26,522 bases of DNA. It comes from an uncultured Campylobacter sp. GTDB taxonomy: Bacteria; Campylobacterota; Campylobacteria; Campylobacterales; Campylobacteraceae. This document shows positions 22,808-26,522 of this stretch, piece by piece. The stretch is taken from assembly GCF_937997535.1 (NCBI RefSeq), contig NZ_CALKTT010000014.1:1-26522 (forward strand), written 5' to 3'. The notes under the pieces were generated by a model. It was not told where the DNA came from, did not search any database, and saw only the letters and a program-made list of their open reading frames with translations. The position numbers were made by a program, and so were the translations under genes. Within the stretch, counting starts at the first letter, position 1. Each line of letters opens with the position of its first letter.

Positions 22808-24167
22808 GTATATTTTAGGTCTAGATATAGGCTCGACTAAAATTCGCGCGATAATCGCTAAAAATGATGGCATTTTTACGGTCTTAGGCGTTGGCGGAGC
22901 CGATACTTTAGGTATCAAAAAGGGTGTCATAACAAACATAGAGCAAGCCGCGGGCTCAATAAAGCAGGCGGTGAAAGCAGCGGTAAAAGGCGCTGGCAAA
23001 AGCTATGATAAAGCTATCATATCGATCTCCGGCTCATACGCCAAAAGCGTTAAATCTCGCGGCGTCATAACTATGGAAAATGAGATTGGACTGGATGAAA
23101 TTAAGCGCGCTATGCAGGTTGCCGAAGCGCAAGCAAATGTGCCTAGCGATAGTGTAATCTTACATGTGCTTCCGTATGATTTTAGAGTCGATGAGCAGGA
23201 ACACATCGAAGACCCCCTCGGTATGAGTGGCACGCGCCTAGAGGTATCCACACATATCGTCATCGCGCCGGAAAGCTCGATTAAAAATTTGAAAAAATCA
23301 GTCGAGATGGCAGGCGTAAAGGTCGATAACATCGTCCTTTCAGGCTACGCATCCTCCATATCTACGCTTAGCAAAGACGAAAAGGAGCTAGGTGTCGTAC
23401 TGATCGATATGGGCGGCGCTACATGCGATATAGTCATCCACCTGGGAAATTCCTTACGTTATAACGATGTTGTGATGTTCGGCTCTAATAACGTTACTAA
23501 CGATCTATCGCGCGCTCTGCATACGCCGCTTCCATATGCGGAAAACATAAAGATCACCTACAACGATCTAATTAATCAAGGCAATAGCGAAGTTGAATTG
23601 CCTGCTTTAGGCGATAGCGAATCGGAAAATCACATAATAAGCCTTGAGATCATTTCGCAAGTAATCCTTGCTCGCGTTAAAGAGACTTTCGATATGATAG
23701 CCGATAAGATCGAAAGAAGCGGCTATAAAGACCGCATAGGCGCAGGTATCGTAATCACGGGCGGTATGGCGAAGCTAGACGATGTGCGCGATTTAGCGGC
23801 GATAGTTTTTGATAACACTTCCGTTAGGGTTGCAAGAGCAAAGAGCGTGGGCGGTCTGCACGAGATCGCCGATGATATTTCAAATTCTTGCGCACTAGGA
23901 CTTTGCATGTATGGTTTCGGCGAATTCACCCCTTACGAGATGGACTCTAACGGCAAACTCCGCTACAAAGACGAAGTTATAAACAAGGCTCCGAAACGAA
24001 ATGTGAACGAATATTATGAAAAAGAGGTCAGTAAGGCGATAGAAAAAGAGGGCATCAGAGCGGATAGCGGTGCGGCTAAGAAGGAGGATCTAAATATCCA
24101 ACTTCCCAAAAAAGACGGACAGAATTTTTTCAATAAAATTTGGTCGTCTATGAAAAATTGGTTTTAA
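22800..24167 (+). CDS. ftsA: Cell division protein FtsA
   Basis: FtsA is the actin-like protein that ties FtsZ filaments to the inner membrane and recruits later division proteins. The 455-aa product has the phosphate-1 motif GLDIGSTKIRAIIAK at 7-21, the phosphate-2 VLIDMGGATCDIVIH, and adenosine motif VITGGMAKLD. The last about 13 residues (FFNKIWSSMKNWF) form the amphipathic membrane-targeting helix. A charged linker with many Lys and Glu precedes it. The GTG start at 22800 lies within the end of ppiD behind AAAGG, and ftsZ starts 22 bp after the stop. Confidence 0.97.
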   Translation: MSEYILGLDIGSTKIRAIIAKNDGIFTVLGVGGADTLGIKKGVITNIEQAAGSIKQAVKAAVKGAGKSYDKAIISISGSYAKSVKSRGVITMENEIGLDEIKRAMQVAEAQANVPSDSVILHVLPYDFRVDEQEHIEDPLGMSGTRLEVSTHIVIAPESSIKNLKKSVEMAGVKVDNIVLSGYASSISTLSKDEKELGVVLIDMGGATCDIVIHLGNSLRYNDVVMFGSNNVTNDLSRALHTPLPYAENIKITYNDLINQGNSEVELPALGDSESENHIISLEIISQVILARVKETFDMIADKIERSGYKDRIGAGIVITGGMAKLDDVRDLAAIVFDNTSVRVARAKSVGGLHEIADDISNSCALGLCMYGFGEFTPYEMDSNGKLRYKDEVINKAPKRNVNEYYEKEVSKAIEKEGIRADSGAAKKEDLNIQLPKKDGQNFFNKIWSSMKNWF

Positions 24168-24189
24168 ATTTTAAGCTAAGGAGATACTC

Positions 24190-25350
24190 GTGAAAGGATA
24201 TAGTATGGAAGAAAGAAAGGGCATCTACGGTGCCAAGATGAAGGTTATCGGCGTCGGCGGCGGCGGATGCAACATGATAAATCATATGATCCGCGAAGGA
24301 TTTACCAAAACCGACGTTGAGCTTATGGTGGCTAACACCGACGCGCAGGCGTTAGAAAAATCGATCGCAAATACTAGAATTTTACTAGGCGAAAACACCA
24401 CCAAAGGCCTTGGTTGCGGTATGGATCCAGCGCTTGCTAAAATGGCTGCGGAGGAGAATTATGACGATCTTAAAGACCGCTTGGACTACTCTGATATCGT
24501 TTTCGTTGGCTCCGGTCTAGGCGGCGGTACTGGTACGGGCGCTGCACCTATCGTTGCAAAAGCTGCGAAAGAGAAAAAAGCGCTAACCATCGGCGTCGTT
24601 ACTACCCCTTTCGGTTTTGAGGGTAAAAAACGTATGCGATTAGCACAAGAGGGTCTTGAAGAGCTTAAAAAAGAGTGCGATTCAATAATCGTTATCCCAA
24701 ATCAAAATTTATTAAAGATCATCGATAAAAAAACCGGCCTAAAAGATGCCTTTAAGATCGTAGATAATGTCCTATTCCAAGCCGTAAACGGTATGATCTC
24801 CGTGATCTTAGAGTCCGGCGATAGCGATATCAACGTCGATTATGCCGACGTTAAAAAGGTAATGACTCACCGCGGTTTGGCGCTTATGGGTATCGGCGTT
24901 AGCGAAGGTGATGGCGCAGCAGAAGAAGCTCTAAAAAGCGCGATTCAATCTCCGCTTTTGGATAATACCTCTATCCACGGCGCTATGGGCGTGCTAGTGC
25001 ATTTTAAGATGTCGCCTGATTGCTCCTTGCTTGAGATCGAATCTGCTATGAATATCATCGAAGATACCGTGGATAAGGATGCCGATGTTACTTGGGGTAC
25101 CACCACCGATCCTAAGATGGAAAATAACCGCGTCGAAGTTACTCTCATCGCCACCGGTTTTGAAAGGAGCATCGAGGAAAAAAAGCAGGTCGCCAGCGAT
25201 AACGTAGCGGATCGCAGGAAGGCGCTTTTAGAGAGCATGGGTCGAAATTCTATCTTTTCTAGACAAAAGGTAAGTAGCGGCGATTTTAACGGAGACGAAA
25301 CCTACGACGAGCTCGATGAGCCCGCATTCTTACGCAACCAGATGGACTAA
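24190..25350 (+). CDS. ftsZ: Cell division protein FtsZ
   Basis: FtsZ is the tubulin-like GTPase that forms the division ring. The 386-aa product has the GTP-binding motif GGGTGTG at 111-117, the T7 catalytic loop NVDYAD at 215-220, and the C-terminal peptide DEPAFLRNQMD that binds FtsA. I choose the GTG at 24190 because AAGGAG sits exactly 6 nt upstream; an ATG five codons later (24205) has only AAAGGA upstream and would also give a workable protein. The disordered linker before the C-terminal peptide is short. Confidence 0.98.
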   Translation: MKGYSMEERKGIYGAKMKVIGVGGGGCNMINHMIREGFTKTDVELMVANTDAQALEKSIANTRILLGENTTKGLGCGMDPALAKMAAEENYDDLKDRLDYSDIVFVGSGLGGGTGTGAAPIVAKAAKEKKALTIGVVTTPFGFEGKKRMRLAQEGLEELKKECDSIIVIPNQNLLKIIDKKTGLKDAFKIVDNVLFQAVNGMISVILESGDSDINVDYADVKKVMTHRGLALMGIGVSEGDGAAEEALKSAIQSPLLDNTSIHGAMGVLVHFKMSPDCSLLEIESAMNIIEDTVDKDADVTWGTTTDPKMENNRVEVTLIATGFERSIEEKKQVASDNVADRRKALLESMGRNSIFSRQKVSSGDFNGDETYDELDEPAFLRNQMD

Positions 25351-25863
25351 ATGCGCAGACGAGATAGGCAGCTAAGCGAAGATGAGGCGTTAAAAATCAT
25401 CGACGAGAGCGAATATGCTACGCTTAGCTGCATAGACGAGAGCGGCGAAATTTTTAGCGTGCCTATCTCGCCCGTGCGCGATGCAGACATTATTTATATC
25501 CACGGCGCGCCTGCCGGTACAAAGGCGAAACTCTTTCAAAACGGACGCGCGGTAACGGCTGTTTTTGTTAGCTACAACCGCGTTCCTACCCCAAGTGACG
25601 AAGAATACCGATCTATCGCAAACGACGCTGCCGCTTTAGGCTCTAGAGTTTATACGACAGAGTACCGCAGCGCAATCGCCGTTTGCGAAGCAAGCGAAGT
25701 AGAAGATGACGAGCGTAAAATTTACGCCCTGCGGATACTATGCGAAAAATACACCCCAAACTATATGTCGCGCGTAGAATTCGCCTCCAAAGCATCCCTA
25801 AAACGCACGAAAGTGTATGAGCTTAAAATAAAATCCGTAACCGCAAAGGCTAAAATTTTATAA
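25351..25863 (+). CDS. Pyridoxamine 5'-phosphate oxidase-fold flavoprotein (NimA-like)
   Basis: The 170-aa protein shows the split-barrel flavin-binding pattern of the PNPOx family: RQLSEDEALKIIDESEYATLSCIDESG at the start, VPISPVRDADIIYIHGAPAGTK and an internal AVTAVFVSYNRV. It resembles the NimA-like branch, whose members often bind FMN or heme and reduce small molecules; the substrate cannot be told from sequence. The ATG directly follows the ftsZ stop with no gap, so translation is probably coupled, though no link to division is known. It may simply share the promoter. Confidence 0.85.
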   Translation: MRRRDRQLSEDEALKIIDESEYATLSCIDESGEIFSVPISPVRDADIIYIHGAPAGTKAKLFQNGRAVTAVFVSYNRVPTPSDEEYRSIANDAAALGSRVYTTEYRSAIAVCEASEVEDDERKIYALRILCEKYTPNYMSRVEFASKASLKRTKVYELKIKSVTAKAKIL

Positions 25864-25880
25864 TGCGTCCAAATTTGCGC

Positions 25881-25920
25881 TTCCTGCGCTATGCCTTACT
25901 TTGCAGGAATCTCTTCTTTT
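25881..25920 (+). terminator. Probable terminator after the ftsZ-flavoprotein unit
   Basis: TTCCTGC (25881-25887) and GCAGGAA (25903-25909) form a 7-bp stem with a 15-nt loop, followed by TCTCTTCTTTT. The loop is long, so this is a moderate call, but it lies 18 bp after the end of the operon. Confidence 0.5.
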
Positions 25921-26048
25921 ATATGTTTTTATCCTTTTTGTCGACCGCCCTACTCTACTTGCGATCGACATTCGCTTGGGTTTAGTGCGGTACCTCTTTT
26001 CAACGCCGCTATTTGATTTCAGTTATGATGGGCTTTAAAGGAGCGAGA

Positions 26049-26522
26049 TTGAAATTTTTTATAACCGCCGTGAATACGGAGGTAGGAAAGACATTCGTTA
26101 CAGCTTCGCTTCTGCGGGCGTTTTTGCAGAGCGGTCGCACAGCAATCGCGTTAAAGCCCGTGCAGACGGGATGCGAGATACGTGACGGCAGGCTTGTCGC
26201 GCCGGATGTGAGCGAGTATGCTAAAGTAAGCGCAGATAGCGACATTGCGCCGATTTATGCGTTTAAATTTCCCGCTTCGCCGCACTACAGCGCGAGTTTG
26301 GAGCGCCGCGAGATCAAGACGGATGAAATTTTAAAATTTATCGACGCTCATTCGGCGCAGTGCGAAATCACGCTGATCGAAGGCGCAGGCGGTATTTTCG
26401 TGCCGCTAAACTCGCACGAGAGCTTTTTAGACGTGATGAGAGCGGTAGATGCGCCGATCGTTCTGGTCTGCAAAAACGAGCTGGGCGCGATAAACAGCGC
26501 GCTTTGCAGCGTCTATGTCCTG
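26049..26522 (+). CDS. bioD: Dethiobiotin synthetase (BioD), 5' part
   Basis: BioD closes the ureido ring of dethiobiotin from DAPA, CO2 and ATP in biotin synthesis. The frame runs off the window after 158 codons. Visible are the P-loop TEVGKT at 10-15 (family form TGVGKT), ALKPVQTG at 34-41 with the substrate-binding Lys, and EGAGGIFVPL that binds the diaminopelargonic acid end. The TTG start at 26049 follows AAAGGAG at 5 nt; in-frame ATGs at 26025 and 26028 would add non-family residues. It starts a separate unit 186 bp after the flavoprotein gene. Confidence 0.92.
   Translation, partial: MKFFITAVNTEVGKTFVTASLLRAFLQSGRTAIALKPVQTGCEIRDGRLVAPDVSEYAKVSADSDIAPIYAFKFPASPHYSASLERREIKTDEILKFIDAHSAQCEITLIEGAGGIFVPLNSHESFLDVMRAVDAPIVLVCKNELGAINSALCSVYVL

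Overview
The window is a chromosomal stretch of an epsilonproteobacterium, almost certainly a Campylobacter. I infer this from the gene families and from remembered C. jejuni gene order: clpB, ctpA, purC, purS, purQ, an SH3-type envelope protein and plsC match the C. jejuni run Cj0509c-Cj0516; an FtsL-like gene, rsmH, ppiD, ftsA and ftsZ match Cj0692c-Cj0696. Base composition looks richer in GC than C. jejuni, and non-coding DNA is dense in AAATTTTAAAATTT-type words, so an oral or C. gracilis-like species is my guess; I cannot verify the species. Many genes start with TTG or GTG (ctpA, the SH3 protein, the small lipoprotein, rsmH, ftsA, ftsZ, bioD).

Layout. 1-1627: the 3' end of a small gene, a four-helix membrane protein of unknown role, an AT-rich gap with a strong hairpin, and a three-repeat orphan CRISPR-like array without cas genes. 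1628-4237: clpB on the minus strand, with a textbook sigma70 promoter that overlaps an HspR (HAIR)-like inverted repeat. 4427-9328: a tightly packed plus-strand operon with ctpA, purC, purS, purQ, an SH3 envelope protein and plsC, several genes overlapping. 9329-9768: a gap with regularly spaced AT palindromes. 9769-10789: two tandem AT-rich paralogs of a small cytoplasmic family; the fragment at position 2-145 is a third member. They look like immunity-type accessory genes, but this is inference.

10913-13166: a 344-aa epsilonproteobacterial protein and truD, divergent around a perfect 26-bp palindrome. 13529-13964: a small secreted six-cysteine protein and an overlapping 74-aa protein on the minus strand. 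14173-14490: the RNase P RNA, followed by a small lipoprotein. 14807-16869: two kilobases with no convincing gene.

16870-25863: the cell-envelope and division block: rmuC and an FtsL-like protein (minus), a 0.9-kb gap, rsmH (minus), then on the plus strand a class II aldolase-fold protein that has lost all three metal-binding histidines, ppiD, ftsA, ftsZ and a flavin-binding (PNPOx-fold) protein. The window ends inside bioD. The most novel points are the degenerate aldolase-fold protein beside rsmH, the repeat-bearing FtsL-like candidate, the tandem paralog family with a sharply conserved 5' end, the alpha-hairpinin-like secreted peptide, and the orphan mini-CRISPR.
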